The notes below the pieces were generated by a model. That model searched no databases and was not told the DNA's origin. It saw only the letters and a list, made by a program, of their open reading frames with translations. The translations under genes were made by a program, and so were the position numbers. From Flavobacteriia bacterium (GTDB taxonomy: Bacteria > Bacteroidota > Bacteroidia > Flavobacteriales_D > Crocinitomicaceae), in contig CANGOF010000001.1 in NCBI GenBank assembly GCA_947455515.1, forward strand, positions 69,049 through 113,004: a stretch of 43,956 nucleotides of DNA, written 5' to 3'. How positions within the stretch are numbered: the first letter of the stretch is position 1; every line of letters starts with the position of its first letter. Shown one piece after another: positions 35,612 through 43,956 of this stretch.

Positions 35612-36063
35612 AATTTTTCTAAATATAAAATATCTACGGAAGTAAAATCATTGTATTTGTCGCTATCCACATCCAGTACGGCAACCACATTATTCATTTT
35701 AAAAATCGGGATAACCACTTCGCTTTTGGAAGCATTACTACACGCAATATGTCCTGGAAAAGCATCTACATCAGGAACTAATTGGGAAGTAGCTTGTTCC
35801 CATGCAGTTCCACATACTCCTTTCCCTTTTGCAATACGCATACAAGCAACCGTTCCTTGAAATGGTCCCAGTACTAGATTATCGTTATCTACTAAGTAAA
35901 ATCCAAGCCAAAAAAAGTCAAATTGTTGTTTTAAAGCGGCAGATACATTGGATAATATAGCAGTTAGATTCGTTTCCTTATCTATCAAAGCTTCTAACTG
36001 AGGTAGAAGTGAAACATATTGTTCTTCACGTGTATTACCAGTAAGAAAGAAGTTTTCAGTCAT
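35584..36063 (-). CDS. msrC: Free methionine-(R)-sulfoxide reductase (GAF domain)
   Basis: A 159-residue cytoplasmic GAF-domain enzyme that reduces free Met-R-sulfoxide. The three catalytic cysteines are present with family spacing: Cys74 (TVACMRIAKGKGVC), Cys84 and Cys108 (GHIACSNASKSEVV), matching the 10 and 24 spacing of E. coli fRMsr. Other marks are FFWLGFYLVDNDNLVLGPFQG and VAVLDVDSDKYNDF. It overlaps the following lipoprotein gene by 28 nt and is divergent from the helicase gene. The gap of 77 nt holds two candidate promoters. Confidence 0.95.
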   Translation of the reverse strand: MTENFFLTGNTREEQYVSLLPQLEALIDKETNLTAILSNVSAALKQQFDFFWLGFYLVDNDNLVLGPFQGTVACMRIAKGKGVCGTAWEQATSQLVPDVDAFPGHIACSNASKSEVVIPIFKMNNVVAVLDVDSDKYNDFTSVDILYLEKLCNWLSTYF

Positions 36064-36067
36064 GAAA

Positions 36068-36075
36068 CAAAGATA
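36068..36075 (-). promoter_or_regulatory. Putative promoter -7 box for msrC
   Basis: Minus-strand TATCTTTG fits TAnnTTTG and ends 4 nt before the msrC ATG, again suggesting a leaderless transcript. Confidence 0.45.
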
Positions 36076-36106
36076 AAGGTAATTCTTAGAAATAGCTATA
36101 TTTTCT

Positions 36107-36114
36107 TACCTTTG
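36107..36114 (+). promoter_or_regulatory. Putative promoter -7 box for the helicase gene
   Basis: TACCTTTG fits TAnnTTTG, 26 nt before the ATG at 36141. No clear -33 element. Confidence 0.45.
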
Positions 36115-36140
36115 AGTAACAAAACAAGGGTATTACCGTG

Positions 36141-39100
36141 ATGGAAACTTCTCAAGAACATACTAATTTTCAGGAATATTTAGAAGAGTTATTAGCCATC
36201 CCTTCGTCTGACATTTTAGTTACTTGTTCGAGAGAAAGCAAGCAAATCATCTACGTAGACAATTCCCTTATCTCTCCTCAACTTTTTGAATATACTCCAG
36301 CATGGAAACGTTTACTTTCCTTCTCTACTTCTATTCATAAATCAACGGATACCCACACCTTATGTTTTGCAAAAGATACGGTTTGTATCCTTACTGACAC
36401 CCCTACTCCAGTATGGTTAATCCCTATTCAACCTACACTAAATCTAAAAAGTAATCAGCTTTCAATTACGTTTGATCTAGAAGATGCGTTTTTAAATCCT
36501 TATTTAAAAAATGCATTGGCAGAAAATGACATTTCCTGGTCTCTGCTCGATTCGATGGAAAACTTCGAAGAAAAAAACACTTATCTTTTATCTATTTTTC
36601 GCGAACTACAATTTAGTTATACCAACTGTTTGATAGCGGGAAATTTTCATCACCATCGCTTTTTATTAGTCAAAGAACTGGAAGAAATTAAAGCACAGAA
36701 ACCAAATGCTTTAATTCAAGAATTACTCGGTAATGAAAAGCCGGTCGATCAACCTGAGATACCATTTAGCAAAGGAAAAATTAGTTCCTTAGACAAAGAC
36801 CAGCATAAAGTTTTCGATTATTTATCGAAGGATAATTGTGTTGTGGAAGGTCCTCCTGGAACAGGGAAATCGGAGGTAATTAGTAATCTATTAGCCAAAC
36901 AATTACTTAGTAATACTGCACAATTAGTAGTTTCTGAGAAGAAGACAGCGTTAGATGTTATTCAAAAAAAATTAGCAAAAGCATCGTTGCGTCATTATTC
37001 ATTTATTATAGCAAGCGATACAACCACAAAACAGCTAACAGAACATTTATTCTCAACATGGAAATGGTTGGAGAATAGTTCTTTCAATACCAAAAACTCA
37101 CTTTATTTAAGTGAACAAAAACGAAATCAATTACAACAACTATTAGACAAACTAACCGCAAAAGAATTAGTTGGAGGAATTTCTTACGCACAATTTTTAA
37201 CCCATCTTGACAGCAAAAACATAGACGATACACCTTATTTTTCAGATGCACCAGCAATGAAGGATTGGGAAATAAATCGAGAAGCTGTAAAAACATTGTA
37301 TGAACAACATGCGAGTATCGCCTCCCTATCTTATTTTCAAAAAGCATGTTTTGATACAGAGAGTAAACTAGATGAAATAGTAACTCAATTTTTAAATCAT
37401 GCAGACTATTTCCAACAGGAATTTGGAGTTACCACCTTATCTGAGCTTGAAGAATTAAAAAAAGAGGTGGTTTTTGCCCAATTATTGGAAAATGAGTCCA
37501 TCAAAAAATATTACTCGCTTTTTCAAAAAGAGAATGAAAAGAAGAAATTCAGAAAGCTGTATTTGGAATTCCAGAAAAAGGAAAAAGCGTTTCAATTAGT
37601 AGCCTCCGAAGAAAAAAACTGGAAAAATATCCCCAATGAAACACAGGTAAAATCTTGGATAGAACTACTTGATAAGGGAAATTGGTTTCAAAAAAGAAAA
37701 GCCACGAAGAAAATTTTGTCTGAATTAAAGGATGTGAATTTGAATCTAGCTACTTTGTTAAACCACACTCTGCTTTATCTAGCTAAAAAAACAGAATTAG
37801 CTGAGGTGGAAATAAAACTATTGCAATTAGGCGTTCAACCACTAACATCGGAGTTAGAAAGTATATATCAAATGCTTTACCAATGGGAGAAATCAAACGA
37901 AAACACACTTAGTAAGGTAACTCAATATACCCAAGAAAAACGATTAAAGATTGTTCAAAACAATTCGAGAATTAACGATTTCCTTCAACTTTGCACGCGT
38001 CATTTCAAAATTTATGATCGTGAGAATTTACAAGAACTGGCAGGAAAATTAACGGATACCTTTACCCAATCTATACCCTTTGCATCGTTATTCCGACAGT
38101 TAAGTAGTCCGATGTATTCTTTAATTCAGAATGCAGAGGATTTTGCTTTACTTGAAAAGATTGTTTTAAAAGCTAATTTAATTCGCGTTGAATCATTATT
38201 TCCAGAATTACGAAAGTTTTCGGGAGAAAAACTGACACAAAAATTAGATGAAATTTTAGTTCTTGAAAAGGAAGAGCAAGAAGAATTTATGGAGCAAATT
38301 CATGCGAATCAATTACATAGATTTCACTACTACCATCAATTATTACAAACGCCAAGTGCAAAATTATCTACCGATGATAAAGAATTAAAAGCTATATTAA
38401 AAAAAGGGAAAACGCTATTAATTAAAGAATTTTCAAAAACTAGACACGGAAAAACAATCCGAGAATTATTAGCAAGTGATGCAAAGGAATGGATTCTGCT
38501 ATTAAATCCGATTTGGTTATGTACACCAGGACAATTAGCAAGTAGTTTTCCTATGCAAACATCCCTTTTTGAAGTGGTGGTATTTGACGAAGCGAGTCAA
38601 TTACCATTGACCCATGCCTTAGGAGCATTGCAACGATCGGATCGAGTATTGGTATGCGGGGATAGCAAACAGATGTCGCCTGGTAGTTATTTCTCTAAAA
38701 AATCAGAGCAAATGGACCTACTACATCACAGCTCCTTTTATTGGAAAACAACACAATTAACCCATCATTATCGCAGTGAACACCCTGCATTGATTGCTTT
38801 TTCGAATAAACATTTTTACAACAATTCTCTTGTTGGCTACCCTACGTTTAATCAAGTATCTAATCCAATTACACTTCATTATTGTGCGCAAGGAATATTT
38901 CAAGAAAGAGCAAACAAAGAAGAAGCAAAATTACTTGCTGTTGCTATAGAACAAGCTTTAGAAAACCCAACCGAAACGCTAGGAATTGTCGCTTTTTCTC
39001 AACAACAATTGGATGTCATTTGGGAACAATTACCAATGCATACGCAAGAAAAAATATTGGAGAACACTACCAATGGTTTAGGTTTTTTCAAAACGTTGGA

Positions 39101-39512
39101 GCAAGTACAAGGAGAGGAATGTGATAGACTATTTATCTCTATTGGATATGGTAAAAATACGCAAGGAAAATTCCAGTTACGCATGGGTCCATTAAATCGT
39201 AGAAATGGTCACCGAAGGTTGAATGTCTTATTTACGCGTGCAAAAAAACAAATTCATTTATTTACTTCTATAAAATCGACTGATTTTCCACTTAGTGACA
39301 ATGAATCTATCCAATTATTGCGGCTATATCTTTTTTCCATCGAAAAGCAAAATGAGCAAATGGAACTTTCATTTCCATATAAATTAAATGCTTTCCCAAT
39401 TTCAGAGAACAAATTGGAATTTAAATTTATCTACGAAAAACTTTCTGAAGAACAAGAATTAGTAACGTTTCATGAAGTGTTGAAAAAAAGAGGGTGGAAA
39501 ATTGTGTATTAA
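36141..39512 (+). CDS. Large SF1 (UPF1/DNA2-like) helicase
   Basis: A 1123-residue cytoplasmic protein. An unrecognised N-terminal region (about 1-215) is followed by helicase motif I EGPPGTGKSEVISNL (near 235), a roughly 540-residue charged helical insertion, motif II VVVFDEASQLP (near 813), motif III VLVCGDSKQMSPGSYF, motif IV-V HHYRSEHPALIAFSNKHFYN and ...EQVQGEECDRLFISIGYGK, and motif VI HRRLNVLFTRAKKQIHLF. The C-terminus stops 15 residues after VTFHEVLKKRGWKIVY starts, which looks like the beginning of a Vsr-like nuclease domain cut short. ATG 36141 is chosen over a GTG 3 nt earlier. DNA or RNA substrate unknown. Confidence 0.9.
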   Translation: METSQEHTNFQEYLEELLAIPSSDILVTCSRESKQIIYVDNSLISPQLFEYTPAWKRLLSFSTSIHKSTDTHTLCFAKDTVCILTDTPTPVWLIPIQPTLNLKSNQLSITFDLEDAFLNPYLKNALAENDISWSLLDSMENFEEKNTYLLSIFRELQFSYTNCLIAGNFHHHRFLLVKELEEIKAQKPNALIQELLGNEKPVDQPEIPFSKGKISSLDKDQHKVFDYLSKDNCVVEGPPGTGKSEVISNLLAKQLLSNTAQLVVSEKKTALDVIQKKLAKASLRHYSFIIASDTTTKQLTEHLFSTWKWLENSSFNTKNSLYLSEQKRNQLQQLLDKLTAKELVGGISYAQFLTHLDSKNIDDTPYFSDAPAMKDWEINREAVKTLYEQHASIASLSYFQKACFDTESKLDEIVTQFLNHADYFQQEFGVTTLSELEELKKEVVFAQLLENESIKKYYSLFQKENEKKKFRKLYLEFQKKEKAFQLVASEEKNWKNIPNETQVKSWIELLDKGNWFQKRKATKKILSELKDVNLNLATLLNHTLLYLAKKTELAEVEIKLLQLGVQPLTSELESIYQMLYQWEKSNENTLSKVTQYTQEKRLKIVQNNSRINDFLQLCTRHFKIYDRENLQELAGKLTDTFTQSIPFASLFRQLSSPMYSLIQNAEDFALLEKIVLKANLIRVESLFPELRKFSGEKLTQKLDEILVLEKEEQEEFMEQIHANQLHRFHYYHQLLQTPSAKLSTDDKELKAILKKGKTLLIKEFSKTRHGKTIRELLASDAKEWILLLNPIWLCTPGQLASSFPMQTSLFEVVVFDEASQLPLTHALGALQRSDRVLVCGDSKQMSPGSYFSKKSEQMDLLHHSSFYWKTTQLTHHYRSEHPALIAFSNKHFYNNSLVGYPTFNQVSNPITLHYCAQGIFQERANKEEAKLLAVAIEQALENPTETLGIVAFSQQQLDVIWEQLPMHTQEKILENTTNGLGFFKTLEQVQGEECDRLFISIGYGKNTQGKFQLRMGPLNRRNGHRRLNVLFTRAKKQIHLFTSIKSTDFPLSDNESIQLLRLYLFSIEKQNEQMELSFPYKLNAFPISENKLEFKFIYEKLSEEQELVTFHEVLKKRGWKIVY

Positions 39513-39567
39513 TTTCAATTAGTTAGGTTAAAACACTTATATTTATACGTACTAATACCTATAAATT

Positions 39568-42411
39568 ATGAATCCTATTCCACAAAACGAAGATTTACGT
39601 TTAAAAGCACTTCAATCCTACGATGTGATGGACACGCTTGGAGAAGAAGCTTTTGATCGAATCACCCAATTGGCTTCTGTCATATGTGGTGTACCTATTG
39701 CCTTAGTCAGTTTAATCGATGAAAATAGGCAATGGTTTAAATCGAAAGTTGGTATTGATGTCCCTGAAACTCCGCGTGACATTTCTTTTTGTCAGCATGC
39801 AATTATGGGGCAGGAAATCTTTGAAGTGGAAAATGCAATAGAAGATGAACGTTTTAAAGATAATCCACTAGTACAAGGATTCCCTAATATTCGTTTTTAT
39901 GCAGGTTTTCCGTTAGAAGATCCGGATGGATATAATTTAGGAACGCTTTGTGTTATCGATGAAAAACCGCATAAATTAGATGACAGTCAACGTCTAGCAC
40001 TTTCAGTATTAGGGAAAGAGGTTGTAGCTCAATTAGTAGCAAGAAAAAAAGAAAATGAATTAGCAATTTATAAATCATTTTTTGATTTATCTGTTGATTT
40101 AATGTCCTTTAGAAAAATGGAGGATGTGAAAGTGCGTCATATAAATTTGGCATACACAAAAGTTTTAGGCTGGACAGAAGAAGAGCTTCAGCAATTTCCT
40201 ATATTAGATATTGTTCATCCTGAGGATAAAGAAAAAGTTCAAACTAATTTTAAAGATTTATATAGCGGTAATCCAGTGAATTTTGAGATGCGTGTAAAAT
40301 CGAAAGAAGGAAAATATATTCCTTTAGAATATACCATGTCTCCAAATATTGAAAATTCCGAGATTTATACGATTGCAAAAGACATCACCTTACGAAAAGA
40401 GCTTGAAAGTTCTATTGTGGAATCAAAAAATGAGCTTATTACTGTTTTCGATACTATCTCCGAAGGAGTTGTAGTTCAAAAACTTAGCGGTGAAATCATT
40501 AGTTGTAATCCTGCAGCTTGTCGTATTTTGAAGTTAACTGAAGATCAGTTAACAGGTAAAAGCTCTTTAGACCCTGATTGGAATTGCATCAAAGAGGATG
40601 GATCCCCTTTCCCTGGAAATGAACACCCTTCCATGGCGGCAATAAATTCTAAACAGTCGATATACAATGTTGTTATGGGAGTTAGAATTCATGAAGGAGA
40701 GGTTACATGGATTAGTATCAATGCAGAATTACTTCCGAATGAAAAAGGGGTTGTTACTACCTTTACTGATATTTCTGAACGCAAAGAAATAGAGGATAAT
40801 AGACTAAAACTTATGGCTTTGGAAGCTTCCAATAAAATTGCGGAAGAGTCATTAAAAGCACGAGAAGAATTTTTAGCGAATATGAGTCACGAAATTAGAA
40901 CTCCAATGAACGCAATTATTGGTCTTTCTAATTTAATGGATAAAGCTGGCGAATTAAACCCAAAACAAACTTCGTATTTAGATGTCATAAAATTAAATTC
41001 AGATAACTTACTAACGATAATCAATGACATTTTAGATTATTCCAAATTAGAATCAGGAAAATTTGAAATTGAAAGAACAAATGTTCCAGTAAAAGAGACT
41101 ATTAACAATATCGTAACATCCCTTCGAGTTTTAGCAGATAAAAAGAACATCAAAATTCATTTGCAATACGACCAGAAGTTACCGCTTTTTATTAAAACCG
41201 ATGGATTACGTATTTCTCAAATAATGACAAATTTGATATCCAACGCGATTAAATTTTCAAATAATAAAGACATTAACGTTGAGATTATACAGAATTACAT
41301 TTCTGACAATAAAGTCTCGTTTACGACCAAGATAATTGATCATGGAATAGGAATTGCAAAAGAAAACATTGAAAACATTACCAAACCATTCACACAGGAA
41401 ACATCCTCAACAACTCGAAAATATGGCGGGACTGGTTTAGGTTTATCGATTGTTTCTAAACTCTTAAAATTATTAGGAAGTGAATTAATCATTGAAAGTG
41501 AAGAAGGAAAAGGCTCTACTTTTTCATTTACATTATTTAAAGAAATTGGAGAAAACACGACCAAATTTGATATAACCGATCACAAAATAACAGGCAAATA
41601 TGCTTTATTGCTTGTCGAGGACAATCAATTCAATCAATTAGTAGCTATCGATTCCTTGATGGAGTGGAATCCAAATTTTGAAATAACGGTTGCCAATCAT
41701 GGAGAAGAGGCACTAAAAGCACTCCAAGAAAATACCTTTGATCTTGTTTTGATGGATATCCAAATGCCTGTAATGGATGGATACGAAGCCACAAGAGCAA
41801 TACGTCTTGGCGATGAAGAATACAATGCTATACCAATTATAGCTATGACGGCTCATACATCTTCCATGGAAATTGAAAAATGTATCAACATGGGTATGAA
41901 TGGATTCTTATCAAAACCATTTAACGAAAAAGACCTTCATCAAAAAATCGCTTCGATTATATATGATGAAAGTAGAGAAAGTCAATCCTCAAATCACCTA
42001 CCTAAATCAAGCGCTTCAAACGTACAAGAAACAATAACGGAGGTGGTAACTAACAAAGTGGTAGACCTAGATGCCATCGTGAATTTCACAAAAGGTAAGA
42101 TCGATCGTATTGAAAAAATGGTGAATATGTTTTTAGTAGAAACTCCAAACGAATTGCTAAAATTGTCGGCATTGTTTGAACAACGTGATTACCCATCTTT
42201 ACGTACTCTAGCACATTCATTTAAACCAAAATATGCGTATATGGGAATGCAACATCTTAGTGATATAGCTAAATCCATAGAGCATAATGCAGATTTAAAG
42301 ACGAACGAAACAGAAATTGAAGAGGGGATTAAAGAGCTTATTGATCAGTCTAAAAAAGCGTATGAAGAATTAACTATTTTCTTAAAAGAAGAACAACGCA
42401 AGAATAGTTAA
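39568..42411 (+). CDS. Cytoplasmic hybrid sensor histidine kinase (GAF-PAS-PAS-HisKA-HATPase-REC-Hpt)
   Basis: A 947-residue multi-domain phosphorelay protein with no transmembrane helix. The order is GAF (about 20-160, CGVPIALVSLIDENRQWFKS), PAS (about 165-275), PAS (about 285-400), HisKA with His440 in MSHEIRTPMNAI, HATPase (N box LISNAIKFSNN, then DHGIGIAKEN and GGTGLGLS), a receiver with Asp728 in DLVLMDIQMPVMDGYEA, and a C-terminal Hpt with His near 882 (LRTLAHSFKPKYAYMGM). Signal and output regulator are unknown; the domains can carry the phosphate through all steps inside one protein. The 3' end forms a 17-bp hairpin. Confidence 0.95.
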   Translation: MNPIPQNEDLRLKALQSYDVMDTLGEEAFDRITQLASVICGVPIALVSLIDENRQWFKSKVGIDVPETPRDISFCQHAIMGQEIFEVENAIEDERFKDNPLVQGFPNIRFYAGFPLEDPDGYNLGTLCVIDEKPHKLDDSQRLALSVLGKEVVAQLVARKKENELAIYKSFFDLSVDLMSFRKMEDVKVRHINLAYTKVLGWTEEELQQFPILDIVHPEDKEKVQTNFKDLYSGNPVNFEMRVKSKEGKYIPLEYTMSPNIENSEIYTIAKDITLRKELESSIVESKNELITVFDTISEGVVVQKLSGEIISCNPAACRILKLTEDQLTGKSSLDPDWNCIKEDGSPFPGNEHPSMAAINSKQSIYNVVMGVRIHEGEVTWISINAELLPNEKGVVTTFTDISERKEIEDNRLKLMALEASNKIAEESLKAREEFLANMSHEIRTPMNAIIGLSNLMDKAGELNPKQTSYLDVIKLNSDNLLTIINDILDYSKLESGKFEIERTNVPVKETINNIVTSLRVLADKKNIKIHLQYDQKLPLFIKTDGLRISQIMTNLISNAIKFSNNKDINVEIIQNYISDNKVSFTTKIIDHGIGIAKENIENITKPFTQETSSTTRKYGGTGLGLSIVSKLLKLLGSELIIESEEGKGSTFSFTLFKEIGENTTKFDITDHKITGKYALLLVEDNQFNQLVAIDSLMEWNPNFEITVANHGEEALKALQENTFDLVLMDIQMPVMDGYEATRAIRLGDEEYNAIPIIAMTAHTSSMEIEKCINMGMNGFLSKPFNEKDLHQKIASIIYDESRESQSSNHLPKSSASNVQETITEVVTNKVVDLDAIVNFTKGKIDRIEKMVNMFLVETPNELLKLSALFEQRDYPSLRTLAHSFKPKYAYMGMQHLSDIAKSIEHNADLKTNETEIEEGIKELIDQSKKAYEELTIFLKEEQRKNS

Positions 42412-42428
42412 TATTCTTGCGTTGTTCT
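42390..42428. terminator. Perfect 17-bp hairpin across the kinase stop codon
   Basis: AGAACAACGCAAGAATA pairs with TATTCTTGCGTTGTTCT with no mismatch; the loop GTTAA holds most of the TAA stop. The T-rich side is on the minus strand, so it probably also ends gpmI transcripts. Confidence 0.72.
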
Positions 42429-42458
42429 ATTAATAATTTAGAGAATTTATTCTATCAG

Positions 42459-43956
42459 TCACTTCGCTAAGTTTCTTCCTGTCATTTCAAGCGGTGTAGC
42501 AATACCTAAACGACCTAAAATCGTTGGTGCTACATCGGCTAGAATACCGTTGTCTAATTTTACATCGTCTTGGGTAACCAATACAACAGGTACAGGATTT
42601 AACGAGTGTGCAGTATTTGGTGAACCATCTGCGTTTAATGCAAAATCTGCGTTTCCGTGATCAGCGATAACTAGAAATTCATACCCTAAATCTTTACCTG
42701 CAGCGATTACTTCTCCTAAACAAGCATCTACTGTTTCAACCGCTTTTTGAATCGCGCTATAAACACCTGTATGACCAACCATATCTGGATTTGCAAAGTT
42801 CAAACAAAAGAAGTTCGGCTTGTCGTTTTGCATACTTGCAATGATTTTGTCCTTTACTTCAGGTGCACTCATTTCAGGTTGTAAATCGTAGGTAGCAACT
42901 TTTGGAGAATTTACCAAAATACGTGTTTCATTGGGAAAAACTTCTTCACGACCACCACTAAAAAAGAACGTTACGTGAGGATATTTTTCTGTTTCAGCAA
43001 TACGTACTTGACTACGATCTACTTTAGTAAGTACCTCGCCCAAGGTGTTTACAAGGTTGTCTTTTTCATAAATGACGTTCACATTTTCAAAAGTTGCATC
43101 GTAACTCGTCATGGTATATAAATGAAGGTTTAATTTCTTCATTTCAAATTCTGGGAAATCTTTTTGAGTCAACGTTGTGACAATTTCACGAGGTCTATCT
43201 GTCCTAAAATTGAAAGAAATAACAACATCTCCCTCATTAATAGTTGCAATTGGTTGACCATTTTCAGCGATATATACTGGTTCAATGAATTCGTCAGTTA
43301 TATCGTTTGCATATGAATTTTTGATTGCTTCTTCTGCTGATGCAACGGCTGTCCCTTTACCTAAAACTAGTAAATCGTACGCTTTTTTCACGCGTTCCCA
43401 ACGGTTATCTCTGTCCATCGCATAGTAACGACCAACAACTGATGCAATTTTACCTGTTGTTTTAGCTAATTCTTGTTCTAACTCTTGAATAAAATGCAAA
43501 CCACTCTTAGGATCACAATCTCTACCATCGGTAAATGCATGGATGAATACATTGGAAACCCCTTGTTGTTTTGCCATCTCACACAACGCGTAGATATGTT
43601 CTTGTGAACTATGAACACCACCTTTGGAAACCAATCCAATTAAATGAACTGGAACGTTCTTCTCTTTCGCTGTTTTAAATGCATCTATTAATACATCTAA
43701 TTGAAAAAATTCTTTGTCGCGGATGGATTTATTGATACGTGTTAATTCTTGATAAACGATACGACCAGCACCAATGTTTAAGTGACCCACTTCGGAGTTA
43801 CCCATTTGACCTTCAGGCAAACCAACATCTTCTCCACATGTCAATAAGGTAGCAGAAGGGTAGTTGGCTAATAAACCATCCATCACAGGAGTGTTTGCAT
43901 TATAAATTGCGTCGGATTTAGATTTGTCTCCAATTCCCCAACCATCTAAAATTATC
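42459..43956 (-). CDS. gpmI: 2,3-bisphosphoglycerate-independent phosphoglycerate mutase, partial (N-terminus beyond window)
   Basis: Glycolytic enzyme interconverting 3- and 2-phosphoglycerate with two Mn ions and a phosphoserine. The frame runs off the right edge; the last codons seen are IILDGWGIGDKSKSDAIYNA, so only about 5-10 residues are missing. The catalytic Ser is in GQMGNSEVGHLNIGAGR, and metal or substrate sites are GRDCDPKSG, GRYYAMDRDNRW, FNFRTDRPREI, NPDMVGHTGV and IADHGNADF. It ends near the convergent hybrid kinase, across the 17-bp hairpin. Full length should be about 505 residues, normal for the family. Confidence 0.97.
   Translation of the reverse strand, partial: IILDGWGIGDKSKSDAIYNANTPVMDGLLANYPSATLLTCGEDVGLPEGQMGNSEVGHLNIGAGRIVYQELTRINKSIRDKEFFQLDVLIDAFKTAKEKNVPVHLIGLVSKGGVHSSQEHIYALCEMAKQQGVSNVFIHAFTDGRDCDPKSGLHFIQELEQELAKTTGKIASVVGRYYAMDRDNRWERVKKAYDLLVLGKGTAVASAEEAIKNSYANDITDEFIEPVYIAENGQPIATINEGDVVISFNFRTDRPREIVTTLTQKDFPEFEMKKLNLHLYTMTSYDATFENVNVIYEKDNLVNTLGEVLTKVDRSQVRIAETEKYPHVTFFFSGGREEVFPNETRILVNSPKVATYDLQPEMSAPEVKDKIIASMQNDKPNFFCLNFANPDMVGHTGVYSAIQKAVETVDACLGEVIAAGKDLGYEFLVIADHGNADFALNADGSPNTAHSLNPVPVVLVTQDDVKLDNGILADVAPTILGRLGIATPLEMTGRNLAK

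Overview
The window comes from an AT-rich bacterium of the Bacteroidota, most likely a flavobacterium (Flavobacteriales, perhaps Crocinitomicaceae-like; the genus cannot be fixed by eye). The support is a PorP/SprF protein next to a type IX secretion (T9SS) C-terminal sorting domain, a TonB-dependent receptor with a carboxypeptidase-like N-terminal domain, BshC of bacillithiol synthesis, a LysRS with a C-terminal extension, many signal peptides ending in the Bacteroidota-style 'Q' cleavage site, and several TAnnTTTG promoter boxes.

Layout. 1-5.5 kb is an envelope block: a partial large secreted protein whose first codons are out of frame because of a T7 run, a membrane-anchored PASTA protein, D-Ala-D-Ala ligase (ddl), and a penicillin-binding protein 4-type DD-peptidase (dacB). 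5.6-15.3 kb is one tightly packed run of seven plus-strand genes: glycosyltransferase, Wza-like export lipoprotein, Wzc-like tyrosine kinase with an expanded Gly-Tyr tail, rfbC, a MraY/WecA-type phosphoglycosyl transferase, a lytic transglycosylase lipoprotein and uvrA. No flippase or polymerase is present. 15.3-19.5 kb holds a TonB-dependent receptor and bshC on the minus strand. 19.6-24.4 kb holds a cyclophilin, a very small T9SS sorting-domain protein coupled to PorP/SprF, and an 891-residue CAP-domain protein with an OmpA-like segment.

24.4-29.3 kb is accessory: 33-nt tandem repeats ahead of a DUF4143 ATPase, a YwqK/MORN-like repeat protein, a secreted trypsin-like protease with TPRs between two small unknown genes, and a divergent XRE regulator. 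lysS and a YbhN-like membrane protein follow. 32.3-34.0 kb holds a ParE-type toxin-antitoxin pair and a Fic AMP-transferase whose start is covered by an array of an 11-nt element. The rest carries a lipoprotein, free-methionine-sulfoxide reductase, a large SF1 helicase, a hybrid histidine kinase with an Hpt domain, and gpmI running off the right edge.

The most unusual signals are the T7 frameshift at the first gene, the in-frame (GGATAT)11 tract in the kinase, the cargo-less sorting-domain protein, the element array at the Fic start, and the 33-nt repeats ahead of the ATPase. I did not see tRNA, rRNA, CRISPR or insertion-sequence features. No stretch above 300 bases lacks a gene. A wholly new multi-gene system is not proven here; the best candidates are listed as findings.
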